Assembly: GCA_007026445.1 (NCBI GenBank)
Contig: VDMD01000011.1
Coordinates: 734,094-798,093 of the forward strand
Direction of reading: 5' to 3'
DNA length: 64,000 bases
Origin: Schizophyllum amplum
Lineage: Eukaryota > Basidiomycota > Agaricomycetes > Agaricales > Schizophyllaceae
A model generated the notes under the pieces. That model worked only from the letters and a program-made list of their open reading frames with translations, was not told where the DNA came from and did not search any database. Positions 23,649-35,004 of this stretch are shown one piece after another. Numbering within the stretch: position 1 is the stretch's first letter; the number at the start of each line of letters is the position of its first letter. The position numbers and the translations under genes were made by a program.

Positions 23649-25498
23649 TCACTCCTTCTTGCGATGCTCCTACAGGTCGTCGTCAATGTCAAAGTACACA
23701 AAGATCCACGCGCTCCACTCACCGGCGTATGCGTCGACTCGTAATCCACATGCACGTACGCGCGCTCGACGCCAGGCAGCGTCTCTAGCTTGTCTTGCAG
23801 CATCTGGCTCACGTCGTGCGTATGGCGAAGGCTCAACTGCTCGTCCATGACGATGTCGACCTCGACGATGATGTTAGGACCGCTCTGAAAAACGGAGGTC
23901 AGTCCAATTTTCTAGACGGCGAAGGCGACACGGGACGACATCCCAAAACTTTAGACGGGCAGTCAGTCGGTCAGTGACGGTATGCACTTACATGATACGC
24001 GCGCACGGTGTCCACGGATATTATGTCGGACGTATAGGTCATCGCTTTGTAGGTGACCAGGTGCAAAAAGTCTGGCTCCGCGGACTTGCCCGTTAGCAGC
24101 TCAAATTCATGGTATATCGTGCGAGCCCAGGACGCCATTGTTCCTAATGCAATCTAGTCATATGTCGGATATCAGCGGTGCGCCGATGTTCAGGACACAT
24201 CGCTCACAATGAGGCCACCCATCGGGTCGAGGTCTGCAGAAGCATTAATGCTCATTACAACTGCGGGCGAGGAAGAAACGCACACCATGCCCACTTGCTG
24301 CCGCCGGAGGACATCAGAAGTCCTATGCGCGCCTTGGTTCAGCTTCGCCAAACAATTTGCCACAATATACTCACCGAATCCGTTGACGAAGAGGTCGTTC
24401 CTGTGGTCCTCCCACAGGACCTGCACTTGACTGGAATGCTGGCGAATGGTGAAGCAGTAGAGGAAGAGCATTATCTTCACGCCGAGCGCAACTGATACTG
24501 CGATGACGGATGGGAGGTAGAAGTCGTTCAGGTCATCTCCTTTATGAGTAATGATTGTTCGCGCGGCTTCCGTGACAACGACAAGGTTGACGGCGGCCAT
24601 ACTGTATATGGTCAGAATTCGCGACCAAGACATCGTTGTCTCGGGAGATGCTCACAGGAAACCTATCGACAGGGGTGAATGGAGTGAAGCAACACATGCA
24701 CAAGCCGCTCACCGTATACAATATTTCCTGTCGTTTCCAACCGTGAGCCGCCAACGGGCCATTTGTTCAAGTCCAGCTTCTCGGATTTCCGATGTAGCCA
24801 GTCGAGCACAAAATTACTTGCGGGATCGAACACGGAGTCGATGGCTGTGGCCAGGAAAGATAGCGATCCTGAGGTGATCGCGGCATACACTGCGCGGGGT
24901 TTATTGAGTATAGTCCCTTGAAGAGCTACTGGCTGGATTACTCACGCTGCAAACCGGAGAGTACGATGTTGGATCCTAAGCTCGCGTATATTGCTATACG
25001 GACCTAGCACGGGCTCAATAAACTGGGCAGATGGTGTATCGGGTACTCACAGGTAATCGATTCGCCTCCTCAGCCTGTCGCGCCTGCTCTGAGTGTGCCT
25101 CCATTGGCATGAGCAGTGAGTCAATGAGCTGGGGGCACCTCAGTCAGCTCCCCTCCCATTAGTGCGATCCCCCTATAACACGCACATCATTCTGCCTGCG
25201 CTGATAGTCGGCGATGCGCCGGCCAGTGCGCGAGCGCTTGCGCAGCGCGGACAGCTCGTCCTCCGACTTGCGGCTCTTGTTGAACGAAAGAGGGTCGTCG
25301 TATATCGTCCCCCGGCTGCCGGTCGGATTCCTCTCCACGTCCCCGGGACCCAGAACAGTGGCACGCGTGTCCGAGGAAGCCCAGGTCATCTGCGGGTCCA
25401 GGCAGGCCGACGGTGAGCTGAGATTTTGGCGCTGAAAAGATATGCCCGCAAGGAATGGGACTTACTGTATCTAAGGTGTCCAGGGCGGTGGAGGTCAT
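23649..25498 (-). CDS. Cation diffusion facilitator (CDF) family metal transporter
   Basis: Multi-exon gene from ATG 25498 (MTSTALDTLDT) to a stop at 23649. The last short exon, EHRKKE, is joined across an intron ending CTGTAG at 23672. The polar N-terminus with RKRSRTGRRIADYQRRQND is cytosolic. TM1 and TM2 follow: NIVLSGLQLYAAITSGSLSF then LATAIDSVFDPASNFVL, with the DxxxD metal site (D-S-V-F-D). Then WPVGGSRLETTGNIVY, FYLPSVIAVSVALGVKIMLF, and VLWEDHRNDLFVNGFG with the HxxxD site (H-R-N-D-L variant) of TM5. The C-terminal cytosolic domain has TVRAYHSGPNIIVEVDIVMD and GVERAYVHVDYE. CDF proteins exchange Zn, Mn or Fe for protons. The long N-terminus and RLETTG resemble fungal plant-MTP-like or mitochondrial Mmt groups; the metal is not decidable here. 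Confidence 0.88.
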
Positions 25499-26454
25499 CG
25501 CGGGACACGGTACGCGGTGGTGAGCGGAAGAAAAGCGAGCGACGGACTCGGAAGGCGCCGCGAGGCGCATTGCCGCGCACGTGCGGCAAGCGATTAGATA
25601 AGGCACAACAAAGGGACCCGAAACAGCGGAGACGACCGAGCCCGAACCGGCGGCACATCAGACCAATTTGTTTTCCTCGAGGGCTTGCCAAAAGCTCCAG
25701 AGTCGAAGGCGAACTTCCAGGCCGTGCGAAGTCGACTCAACTTACACCGTCCCCATGTATTACTATGCCTCATCGGGTCTTTGACGATTCTGAGCAGAAT
25801 CGTCAAACTCCCGGGCAACCCCCCTATATGAACCGATTTTCTTCTAGTAAAAAATCTAGGCTAGGTTTTCATACTCCCTCTATCCGATGGTGCTATTTTT
25901 CCTGCGTGAAAATGAGAGAAAGACGACAGCAAGTGGGAGGTGATGCCAGCACGCGGCTGATGGCCATCAATTCGTCCTCCCGCGGCTCTCAGCACAATCC
26001 TTCGAGTTCCCGGCCACAAAATTAGCACTAATGAGGATCGAGCGCCTCTGGGAGGTCCGTGCACGCGCCTGGCTCACACCAAACACAAACACACAAACAC
26101 AACACAATTAAATGGGGTTTTGACCTCGCCGGGGGCGGCGCGAGTCCGATTTGTATTGCTTGGGGGCAACTAATATACTTGTACTTCGTACTTGCTCTTC
26201 GACTGAACGAACACTCAGACGCGAAGTCCGGTAGGTTATTCTGTTCTGTCTCGCTTCGATCTCTTTTGCCTTTCACTCGATCGGCGACTTCCGGTGTGGA
26301 AGGACAACCAAGCAACGGTTTATTTGGTTTACACCGGAAATTCCGGGTGTTTCCACAGGAGATTGCTCCGGTCAGGTGGGTACCCGGGTGCTCAGAGGTC
26401 TCCCAGAACCAGGGAGACCTCCCTCCTTATATACTGCTTGCTTCTTGTATTTTA
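25499..26454. other. Flank of the mobile-element island
   Basis: No gene supported. It contains the left copy of a diverged palindromic repeat (about 25740-25880) and a perfect hairpin (26395-26421: stem GAGGTCTCCC, 7-nt loop) 34 bases before the DIRS terminal repeat. The base composition turns AT-richer than the neighbouring gene. Confidence 0.5.
25740..25880 (+). repeat. Diverged dispersed repeat with 13-bp palindrome (left copy)
   Basis: The stretch shares about 140 bases with the reverse complement of about 51000-51140. Common blocks are ACTATGCCTCA, CGGGTCTTTGACGATTCTG, ATCGTCAAACTCCCGGG and TCCRAYGGTGCTA. A near-perfect hairpin is embedded at 25780-25807 (TTTGACGATTCTG, AG loop, complement). 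Identity looks like 70-80 percent by eye. Confidence 0.7.
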
Positions 26455-26930
26455 TCGAGTTTAAACATTGTTTACTCAAGTCTAATCACGCCTCAAGATC
26501 ACGGCCCCCGGGCCTCATCAATCCCGCCGACGGTCTGCTCGCCCTCGCGAGACTCATGGCCAGCCTCCCTTTCCGTCGCGCGACGTCACGACCTTCACGA
26601 ACTGCGCGCCACCCTCGGCGGCACGCGGCCCGCTCCGCCCTTTTCGTGACTCGGTCTCTCCTTCTCCTATTTATTTTCGATCCCTTCCTCGATCTCGTAT
26701 AAGACCGGAGGGCATGAGATCGGCGCTCCCCCAGCTGACTCTCGTGCCCCTCCGGTAAGCTACCTACATGCCTCCACTGTACACCTAGCTGACCTCCGGA
26801 CTCTCAGTCACTGTAGTCGAGTTATCTGGTTCTACCCGCCCTCCTTCACCCTGAATATCTACTATACACAGTGTAGCGTACCACAACTCAATCCTTACTT
26901 TCTGGGCTCTGCCGCTGTGTTCAGGGCAGA
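26455..26930 (+). repeat. DIRS left terminal repeat
   Basis: Direct repeat of 476 bp, apparently identical base for base to 47157-50438 once the 2.8 kb insertion there is removed. Begins TCGAGTTTAAACATTG and ends TTCAGGGCAGA. It contains a TATTTATTTT box-like run (26669-26678), a possible promoter element. Confidence 0.88.
26755..26807 (+). other. Intron-like 53-nt segment in the DIRS leader
   Basis: GTAAGC..., with CTGAC branch-like sequence, ending CTCTCAG. The 19 bases before it and the 28 bases after it recur fused together, without this segment, at 26938-26984. This is exactly what splicing would produce. The same segment is present at 47457-50315, split by the 2.8 kb insertion. Confidence 0.85.
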
Positions 26931-27008
26931 GCCGCGTTGACTCTCGTGCCCCTCCGTCACTGTAGTCGAGTTATCTGGTTCTACATAGTCATACTTCCCA
27001 TCGTCTCT

Positions 27009-28325
27009 ATGCCAGAGCCTCAACCGCAGCATGGGCAAGGGCAAGGGAACTCGAACACGTCCCCCTTTGGCACAACGCCTCAAGGTACCGCTCCTCAGCC
27101 GCCTCAAGGAGCCCCTGCTCAGCCGCCTGGGCCCGCGGGCAATCCGAGTGGGGGGCCCGGCCCCGCGTCGGGACCCTCCATCGACTCCGCTGTCCTCGAG
27201 AAGTGCAACACCGTCATTGACCAATACCGAGCCGGTACTGTTAGCAAGGCTAGGGCTTACGTCGAGCTCCAGAAAAGCATACCCGCCGACGACGAGGACG
27301 TCTTCTACGCTGCCCTCGAAGCGCAAATGCGCGCGATTGACAGCATCGATCGACTGCGTGACACCGCCATGCCGCGCGGACTCGCAACCGCAACCGGCCT
27401 TGGCGGTGGGCCCGCTGGAGGACCCCATGAAGATAACGGACCCCAGGGAGCAGGAGACGACCTACTTGGCAAACGAGCTCGGTCCCCGGACGCCGAAGAT
27501 GACGCCGACGTCGAGCACCGATCCACGCGCAAGCGGCTCGACACTCAGCTCTTCGCTTGGAGCGTCGGAAACGAGATTGACAAGGCGATCCTCCCCGCCA
27601 CTGTCGTCGAGACCAACCGTCAACTCGAGAACTTCTCGCGTGATCTCAAGGGAGCCAAAACTCACCTTCTCAACGCCACGTCGCGACCACAATTCCCCGA
27701 CGAGGAGTGGGGCAACATCCTCAGTGGGCGTGTTGTCGACCTCGACCGAGTACTCTCGAGCATCTACTCGGTCTCCGTCAACCACAAATCTGTCGAGCGA
27801 GTCGGGGCCCTCGAGCTCACCTTCGGACATGCCACCCCCTCCAAAACGGTCAAAACATACGGTGACTGGGTCACCGCCTGGAGCGCGACCTCCGAAGCTG
27901 TGCTATTCATTCTCCCACACCTCAAGGCGGATCTCGACGCGTACGCCAAACATATCCAGGCGTATTTCCGATCACTCCCGTCCGAAGGCATCTACCCTCA
28001 GCGCGTCATCAACTACGACCGTGCCGTCCGCATACGCGTCTCTGAGCGGCGAGACACGAGACTTACCGACTTCTTCGCCTTTTCAGACCTCCAGCTCATG
28101 TGGATTCACGGCCCGATGGTCCCAGACGCCCCCCGGACATCTGGGGGCAACAGCGGACGCTCTCGACGCGCAGACGGGCGCCCAGACGCACGTGTCCGCG
28201 ATCCCTGCAACCGCTGGAATGCCGGCTCGTGCCCAAATTCCACCAGCTCGTGCAAGTACGCGCACGTCTGTCGCAAGTGTCGAAGCAACCGCCACGCCGA
28301 AGGCTCCTGCACAGCATCAGATTGA
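27009..28325 (+). CDS. DIRS Gag-like protein with CCCH finger and zinc knuckle
   Basis: A single 438-codon frame from ATG 27009. The first 70 residues are Pro/Gly/Gln-rich; then comes a helical region (CNTVIDQYRAGTVSKARAY) and a central conserved-looking core (LFAWSVGNEIDKAI..ETNRQLENF). The C-terminal zinc fingers are C-x7-C-x6-C-x3-H followed at once by a retroviral-type C-x2-C-x4-H-x4-C. The position before RT, the basic linker and the finger pair indicate a nucleic-acid-binding structural protein of the element. No stop or frameshift interrupts it. The core is like Gag proteins of other basidiomycete DIRS elements by general pattern only. Confidence 0.85.
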   Translation: MPEPQPQHGQGQGNSNTSPFGTTPQGTAPQPPQGAPAQPPGPAGNPSGGPGPASGPSIDSAVLEKCNTVIDQYRAGTVSKARAYVELQKSIPADDEDVFYAALEAQMRAIDSIDRLRDTAMPRGLATATGLGGGPAGGPHEDNGPQGAGDDLLGKRARSPDAEDDADVEHRSTRKRLDTQLFAWSVGNEIDKAILPATVVETNRQLENFSRDLKGAKTHLLNATSRPQFPDEEWGNILSGRVVDLDRVLSSIYSVSVNHKSVERVGALELTFGHATPSKTVKTYGDWVTAWSATSEAVLFILPHLKADLDAYAKHIQAYFRSLPSEGIYPQRVINYDRAVRIRVSERRDTRLTDFFAFSDLQLMWIHGPMVPDAPRTSGGNSGRSRRADGRPDARVRDPCNRWNAGSCPNSTSSCKYAHVCRKCRSNRHAEGSCTASD

Positions 28326-28353
28326 TGATGCCTTGCGCCGCAGGCCCCGGTAT

Positions 28354-29027
28354 ATGCGCGATTTCATCTGGGGCGAGGAGCAGGAAGAGCGACGCACCAT
28401 GGCGACCGCCACACTTGACATGGATCCCGTTCCGGAACCCCCACTCAACGAGCAGCAAAACTTCCTCGCCCTCAGCACCATCCACACGCAACCCGACCTC
28501 TTCAAAATCGTCACACCAGTCAATATCGATCGCTTTCAGGCTTTGCTGGCCACTCACCCGAATCAGGCCCTCGTGTTGTCGGTCGTGCGCTCGCTCCGCG
28601 AGGGTTTCTGGCCTTGGGCAATCACGGGGGCACCTGGTTTCCCGGTGTCGTGCGACTACGCAAAGCCGCTGGTCGACACTGCACAAATCGCCTTTGCCAG
28701 CGAGCAGTGCGACGCCGAAGTCGCCCAGGAGCGCTTCTCGCGCCCGTTCGGACCCATGTTGCTGCCGGGCATGTCAAGCGTCCCAATTCATGTCGTCCCG
28801 AAGCCGCGTTCAGCGAAGATGAGGCTCATCGTCGACCACAGCGCGGGGGAGTTCTCCTTGAACCGCATGATTCCCAAGGACGACGGACACGTTGTTTTGG
28901 ACACTCTGCACAACCTCGGTCAAGCTCTGCGTCGCGCGCGGAAGGAACATGGTGACGCACCCATTGTCGTTTTCAAGTCTGACGCTTCCCAGGCCTATCG
29001 TCGTCTCCCAATGCACCCGTTGTGGCA
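28354..29027 (+). pseudogene. DIRS reverse transcriptase, 5' part (disrupted by KDZ insertion)
   Basis: The reading frame following Gag starts at ATG 28354 (MRDFIWGEEQEERR). It shows the N-terminal RT features PFGPMLLPG, IHVVPKPRSAKMRLIVDHSAG, SLNRMIP and the first catalytic Asp in FKSDASQAYRRLPMHP. The homology stops in the middle of a codon at 29027, where the KDZ element begins; the frame then reads into the insert and ends at 29136. The frame overlaps the Gag frame upstream and is open there, but that part shows no RT features. The catalytic YVDD lies in the other half (44838 onward), so the gene is inactive here unless the insert leaves. Confidence 0.9.
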
Positions 29028-29110
29028 CACCCCATGTCACCAGGGGTGTAGAAGGTGCCTGAGTATAACCAGACAATTCGTTGCCTCCCCTGACCAATAC
29101 AACGAGAGCC
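29028..29110 (+). repeat. KDZ left terminal inverted repeat
   Basis: Pairs with 44750-44830 on the other strand. 22 of 24 bases match in the core at 29060-29083, and AACGAGAG matches at the same offset from each end. The outer 30 bases are poorly matched. Confidence 0.85.
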
Positions 29111-29379
29111 GCGTTGCATATAGTCAGGCAGCCTAGGGAGGGAGAATCAACGGTTAGAACCAGATGCTTGAGTCACGTGCATTGAGTGCAAAGCTGTTCG
29201 AGCTACATAAAGGCCCTGCTATGGTAGGGGACCGCATATTTAAGATAATTATAAGTAATAATGACAATATAAGTATAGCCCGCACATATACGGCGCCGGC
29301 GCACGCCGGTATGGCCGGCCCTTTCCCGCCGCCACCCTCTTTTGCCTCCGCTGGGCGCTGGGAATACCGTCCACGACCT

Positions 29380-30535
29380 TGTTATACGTCGCGCGCGATC
29401 CTGGGGCCGCGCAGCGCTCCTCTGGACTTGCTGCGGGGCTCCGGGACATGCTCTGGACATCCTAGCCGCCGTCGGCGTCGCTCTCGAGGCCTGCTCCCGG
29501 CATCCTAGATAGTCTCGGCGCGTCGCTCCTGGGCTCGCGCGTGCGATGCGGGCAGGCGTCGTGCACGATCCTGGGGCCGCGCAGCGCTCCTCTGGGCTTG
29601 TAGCGGGGCTCCGGGACCTGCTCCGGACGTTCTGGGTGCCGTCGGCGTCGCTCTCGGGTACGCGCGTGCGTTGCTGGCAGGATCGTGCGCGAATCCGGAA
29701 CCGTGCAGCGGTACTCTGGGCGCGTCGCGGGGCTCGGCGGCGTGCGCTGAACGTCCTGGGCGCCGTCGGCATCGCTCTTGAGGCATGCTCCGGATGTTCT
29801 GGGTGCCGTCGGCGTCGCTATTGGGTACGCGCTTGCGTTGCTGGCAGGCATCGTGCGCGAGTCCGGAATCGCGCAGCGGTACTCTGGGCGCGCCGCGGGG
29901 CTCGGCAGCGTGCGCTGAACGTCCTGGGCGCCGCCGGCATCGCTCTCGAAGCATGCTTCGGACGTCTTGGGCGCCGTCGACGTCGCTCTCGGGTACGCAC
30001 GTGCATTACTGGCAAGCATCGCGCGTGAATCTGGGGCCGCGCGGCAGTACTGCGTCGCTTCTGGGCATGCGCGTGCGCGTTGTCGACAAACATACTGCGC
30101 AATCCCGAGGCCGCGCTCCTCTGAGTTTGCTGTGAGGCTCCAGGGCATGCTCTAAGCGTCCTAGATGGCGCCGGCATCGCTCTCGGGTATGCAAGTGCGT
30201 TGTCGCCAGGCGTTGCGCACGATTTTGGAGCCGCACGACGATTCTCAAAGCTCGCCGCAGGGCTTCAGAGCATGCTCCCGGCATCCTAGGTGGCGTCGGC
30301 GCGTCGCTCCTGGCTCGCGCGTGTGTTGCTGGCAGGCGTCGCGCGCAAATATGGGGCTGTGCGGTGGTACCCTGGGCTCGCCGCGTCACTCCTGCGTATA
30401 CGCGTGCCTTGCTGCCAGGCATCGCGCGCATTCTTGCAGCCGCGCAGCGCTCCTCAGGGCTCGCTGCGGGGCCACGACGTCGGCGTGCATGCGAGTGTGA
30501 TGCGACAGGCGTCGCCGGCGAAGCTTAGGCTGTGC
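29380..30535. repeat. Subterminal GC-rich minisatellite of the KDZ element
   Basis: About eight degenerate tandem copies of units containing GCGTCGCTCTCGGGTACGCG, GTTGCTGGCAGGC, CCGCGCAGCG and CTCTGGGC. Distances between CTCTGG motifs are 170, 124 and 168 bases, consistent with a base period near 42. Long frames on both strands here (up to 228 codons, Arg/Ala/Pro-rich) are repeat translation, not genes. The first 350 bases of the element upstream are AT-richer. Confidence 0.82.
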
Positions 30536-30721
30536 TAAGTTCCTTCGAGCGTGGTGCAGGGTATATCGCTAGAATCTTGAATGATGTCGATGGACTCTTG
30601 GTAGTCTATTATCTGTGCTGGTACGCGGCGTGTTATGCTTGTGAAGGTGCGAGTCGGAGGCAAGGGGACGTCATGTGGGGGTTTCGACAGTGCTGAAGTC
30701 GGCGGTCAAGACGCGAGCACC

Positions 30722-33700
30722 TTAAAGCAGGTCATCGTGTTCTCCGGCAGGGACCACAGCGGCGTCCTCGCCGCCATCGTCATCGTCGTCTCGGAGCATA
30801 GTGCGCACGGCGGCCAGGCTCGCCGCGAAGTCCGCATCGATTCCTGCATTGTCCTCGAAGATTCTCCGTTTGGATTTGCCGATAGGCTTGTCCCAGCAGT
30901 CCTTGAAGTGATCGCGCAGGCGCACGCACTGATCTGCATGGCGCAGTGCATATGCGCGCGCGCCCATACCGTGTTCCTCTCCCAGTTTGAGGTCTTGAGA
31001 TGCCCGCGTGCGCCACACGGTAGACTCCCACTCGAGAGTTCGAAGACAGCGACGCATGTCCTCTTGTAGGATGTTCACCTCTTCCTCCCAACGTTCCTTG
31101 CGGGCGAGTGCTTTGGCCCATAAGCATCGCACGGCTGCGAGAAGCAATTAGTCATGAATGTTGAATACGAACAGAAGTGACTCACTTTCCAACACGCTGG
31201 CCTCGTCCTCTTCCGACGGCGCGCCTCTCGCTGTCCAAATCCACGACATTTGGTGCTTCCCAGTGGAGACATGAATGTGCCGCGGCCGGCTGGACGAACT
31301 GGCGCGAGCCATCTGACCGATTGCGGTCGCATCGGACTCAAGCTCCTCGCCCTCGAGTTGCAGGTCCCCTTTGAGCAGCGGAGGAAAGTCGTCGGCCTCG
31401 GTCACGTTTCGTAACGCAAGGATTGCCGCGCGTGCCTTGCTATACGCTGCGACGTCGAGCTCGATACTCTCCTGCAAGGTGCTGACGAGCGCGCGTGCGC
31501 GCGTGGACTGCTTCTGCCCAACGACGTGCTTGTTCCGCCACTCGATGTGGTACTGCTTTGCGTGAAGCTTTCGGCGGACACTGTGCAACTTGTCGCGAGC
31601 TACAGCCTCACGAAGTTTTAGCTCCTTCTCCGGAACGCCCTCAGCGCACGACATCCGTCTGATGTTTGCCGGAAAGTCGGAGGGCATGAATATCTTCTGA
31701 TGCTCCACCTCAACGACGCGCTGCACGTCGCCGTCGATCGCCTCGATATAGGAACGAGTACCGGGCATGTAGATCTTCTGAAGGTCTTCGAAGTTCTCCT
31801 TCTTGACCATGAGAGCACGACGGCGGTTGTTGATGAGACCCTCAAGGTTCATCGGAATGACAGCCGGCCCTTGGATATCGGCCATGATCCTCCGTCTATA
31901 GAGTAGTTAGATACGCCGTGTTGTGCTCTTCACACGAGAAAGCTTACTGCGCGGCTTCCAGCTGCAGACCAGCCGACAGAAACGCGGTTTGACTGGTGGA
32001 GTAGACGACTGCGCGTCCTTGCTTGACCTCCTCCATCTCCTCCGCGTCCAGCAGGCGACGCACTTCGATTTCCGATACACCATCTAGTAGACGTCAACAC
32101 GACGATATCGCTCGAGATCCAGAACGACTTACGCGTCTCGGGCATTGCGAAAGGACTGCGCCCTGATGGATCTTGACGCCAACGGCGTACTGCCGCCTTC
32201 CAGCCCTTCAGCTGATCCTTCTCGACGTTTGCATTGACGCGCTTGAAGGCCTTGATCTGCACGCTACGCTCGTCGATGGCAATGACAAGTCGGCGTGAAA
32301 GTGTCGATACTGCTTCGATGAGCGGATATTCGTCAAACAGAATATCGGAGTCGTACCTTGTTGCACGTTCTTCAAGAAGTTGACGGAGTCTCCTTTGTCC
32401 TCAAGCCAGTCGTGGCGCGTACCCTCCCCCATCTCCTTTGTCGCCCACGCGCAGGGATTGAAAAGCGACCATATTCGCTCGATGCCCTCGCCGTCCGTTC
32501 GACCGACTTCGTGATACTTGAGGGAATGCTGAGATCGGCACATTTCTTCGTGAATCGCACCGTGCCAGACAGGCAGGCCAAAGCGAAGGTCCTTCAGCGG
32601 ATCCGGTCGAAGAAGTTCTGGCAGCTTCTTGGTGCGTTCGTAGAAGTTCGTCATGTACTGACACCCAATGTCGTACGAGCAGGTGGTGAGTGGGCTGTCG
32701 AGTTGGCTCAGAACAGAGCACAAAGCATAATCCATATTGCAGTATCTACATAGCGTCAATAAGCGCGAACGCCAGAGCAAGCAGTGTTTGCTTACCGTTC
32801 GCCCTTCTGGAGGTCGACCAGGCCGTGAGGTTGCAGTATCTCGTGGCGAGCGCATATCACACCACCAACCCCCGAGACGCGCAGACCTTTCGTGATCTTC
32901 GTGTCTTTCTCTGCAAGCGCCGCGAAAGCGATACAAGAGCTGATCTGAGGGTAGCGTCAACCTCGGCGGGAGTAACGGGTCTATACAAGCCACTCACATC
33001 GCTCTCCTTGACGTAGTCAAGAAGGTATGTCTTGTATGGCGCTGTCTCGACGAAATAGCCAAGGCCTTCGCTCAGCGCACTATCGGTATTCTCGTTCTTG
33101 CGGATGCGGTTCTTCAGTCGGAAGTTCGCGTCCATGGCGAGGATAGTTCGAAAGCGGTACCTGCAGAACTCATCAGTCGACAACCAAAACAAGATACGCT
33201 CAGACTGACTTCTCCCGGTCGCTCAGTTTCTCCCAGTCCGGCGGCAGGTTGACACCCGCTCGAGGGCAAGACCAACAGCGCACTGCCACCTCCCCGGGCG
33301 CTGTTCCCGCGATGCCAGAGGGAGCATTGCCTCGACCGGCCCTCTTCATGCGAAGCAAGAACGCGTACTGTCTCGCCATGCGCGCGAGAGACTTTTCTCT
33401 GTCCTATGAGACTGTCAATGGATGTATAAAGGATAGTTCGACATGGTGTAACGCACCGGTACTTTCACCAGTCCAAGCGCGTCCGTTGCCATCTCCAACA
33501 TCTTAATGTATCCGTGCGTATTCACGTTGGCGTGAACAGAAGCGAGGCGGAAGCGATCGAGGGCGGCGAAAGTGGCGCAGGTCTCTGGGTTTATTGATGT
33601 GGCTGGATACCAGCGATTGCGAAGCATTTGTGTGGTATGCTCAGCGGCGGGGCCCAGCCGGCAGCCGCAGAAGCGCATACGGATACTATGCACGCAGCTG

Positions 33701-34524
33701 TCGAGCACGGTGATTGTTCGAACCAAGGGGTCGGGTCTTCCGCACGGGCGACCGCCGTGGCCCAGCTGATACACGAGACCCAGTGCCGCAAGGGACGTCT
33801 TCGTCCAAAAGGACCCCGTCCATTCCTAATCGGTCTCAGTGCTGCATATACAAGCGGTGCATGATAACGAACCTCTATGGTGTGCAATGGCATGCACTCA
33901 TGTCGACTCAAGCAGCAGGTGACGCATTCGTTGAAGTCGCCACAGTCCCAGCAGCATAAGATCCGGGCGCGCTCAGCCATGTCGGCGTCGGTCGTCGACT
34001 GATCGGCAGACGAGAATGACGCTCCGCACGTAAAGCACGATGTCGCCGACCCAGACCCTCGCAAACCCTCGCCCCACATCATCTCATTGAGATACTGCTG
34101 CTGAGAGAAATCTCTCCATGTGCGCATGGGGTCGGTCTGAAAAGCAAGGTAAGGTCAGAACGCGCCTTCAAGGGAAGTCTTGACGCACCTGGCGCTTGCG
34201 CTTGTCCCCGACCTCGCATTGCACCACTTCACTGTCCCACTGCTCTACGTCTTGCTCCTGCAAGGTCGCGTAGTCGAAAGCGATGTCGGCCTCGTCGGCA
34301 TCCTCGATCGGATTCCAAGACGAATGGGACGCTCTCAGCTCGCTGAACTTCATCTTCTTGGCCGATGGCATGTGAAACGCCTCCGCGTGGCCCGTCAGAC
34401 GTCGTCCATCTGCTGATAGCGTGAAAGAGAGGTGATTTGGTCTTGCGGTATCGTCGGTACGCAAATCGAAGTCGTGGCCGTAGCCGAGGTCTCTGGGACG
34501 TGCGCCAGGCTTTCGAGACGCCAT
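30722..34524 (-). CDS. CxC2-KDZ transposase
   Basis: Multi-exon gene, about 1000 residues, ATG 34524 to stop 30722. The N-terminus (HDFDLRTDDTARP.., then ..TDPMRTWRDFSQQQYLNEMM) leads to the Cys cluster (SCFTCGASF, ILCCWDCGDFNECVTCC-x3-H, LHTIE) called CxC2. It continues LGLVYQLGHGG..C, FCGC, and QMLRNRWYPATSINPETCATF. Catalytic region: LAMDANFRLKNR (first Asp), YDIGCQYMTNF (second Asp), RFGLPVWHGAIHEEMC, VGRTDGEGIERIWSLFNPCA (Glu) and TKEMGEGTRHDWLED. Together these are the KDZ signature of the RNase H-fold cut-and-paste enzymes. A long coiled, charged C-terminus (31900-30722) ends in Asp-rich sequence. Every stop between segments is removable with a normal fungal intron, so it looks functional. 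Confidence 0.92.
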
Positions 34525-35004
34525 ATTGAGCGGAGGGGGTAAGACAGTGGTGGGCAATGGGTCCCGGTAAGCACAGGAGTTTCTGCTGGAGCCGCTGCCG
34601 GTCAACGACGAATGCGAGCAAGACGCGAGTGTCAAAGCGTTGACCGGCCCGGCGGCCTTGTTTGTTCGCACGACACGTCGCCGAGCCGTTCAACGATGAA
34701 GTCTTTTCTCGCCCTCAAGATCCCCCCTTCCCTTTTGATATTGAAGCCTTTGTGCTCTTGAGTGCTACGTAGTGATGTGAAAAGGGGGGGGGGTGTTCAT
34801 GTACAGAAGTATTCATACAAGACGCGAACGTATTGCACGTGCTTATCACATGTTCTAATGTTGAACTTCACTTCGACTGAACAGACACGAATTACGGAGG
34901 GGCAAAACACGCTCCTACACCCAAGCTGGCATGGTGTAGAAGCGTGGTTCTATAGATCAAGGAGTAAGGCTATGTAGATGATATACTAGGTCAATATGAG
35001 TAAG
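34525..35004. other. Intergenic within the KDZ element
   Basis: Transposase promoter side plus the 3' flank of the next cargo gene; includes an 11-base G run near 34785. No gene seen. Confidence 0.5.

Noticed and set aside
27031..28353. Upstream extension of the RT frame overlapping Gag
   Set aside because: Open but without RT motifs; the Gag frame has the codon bias and zinc fingers, so only the part from about 28354 is taken as RT.
29462..30148. Arg/Ala/Pro-rich frames of up to 228 codons on the minus strand
   Set aside because: They are translations of the GC-rich tandem array and repeat with its period.
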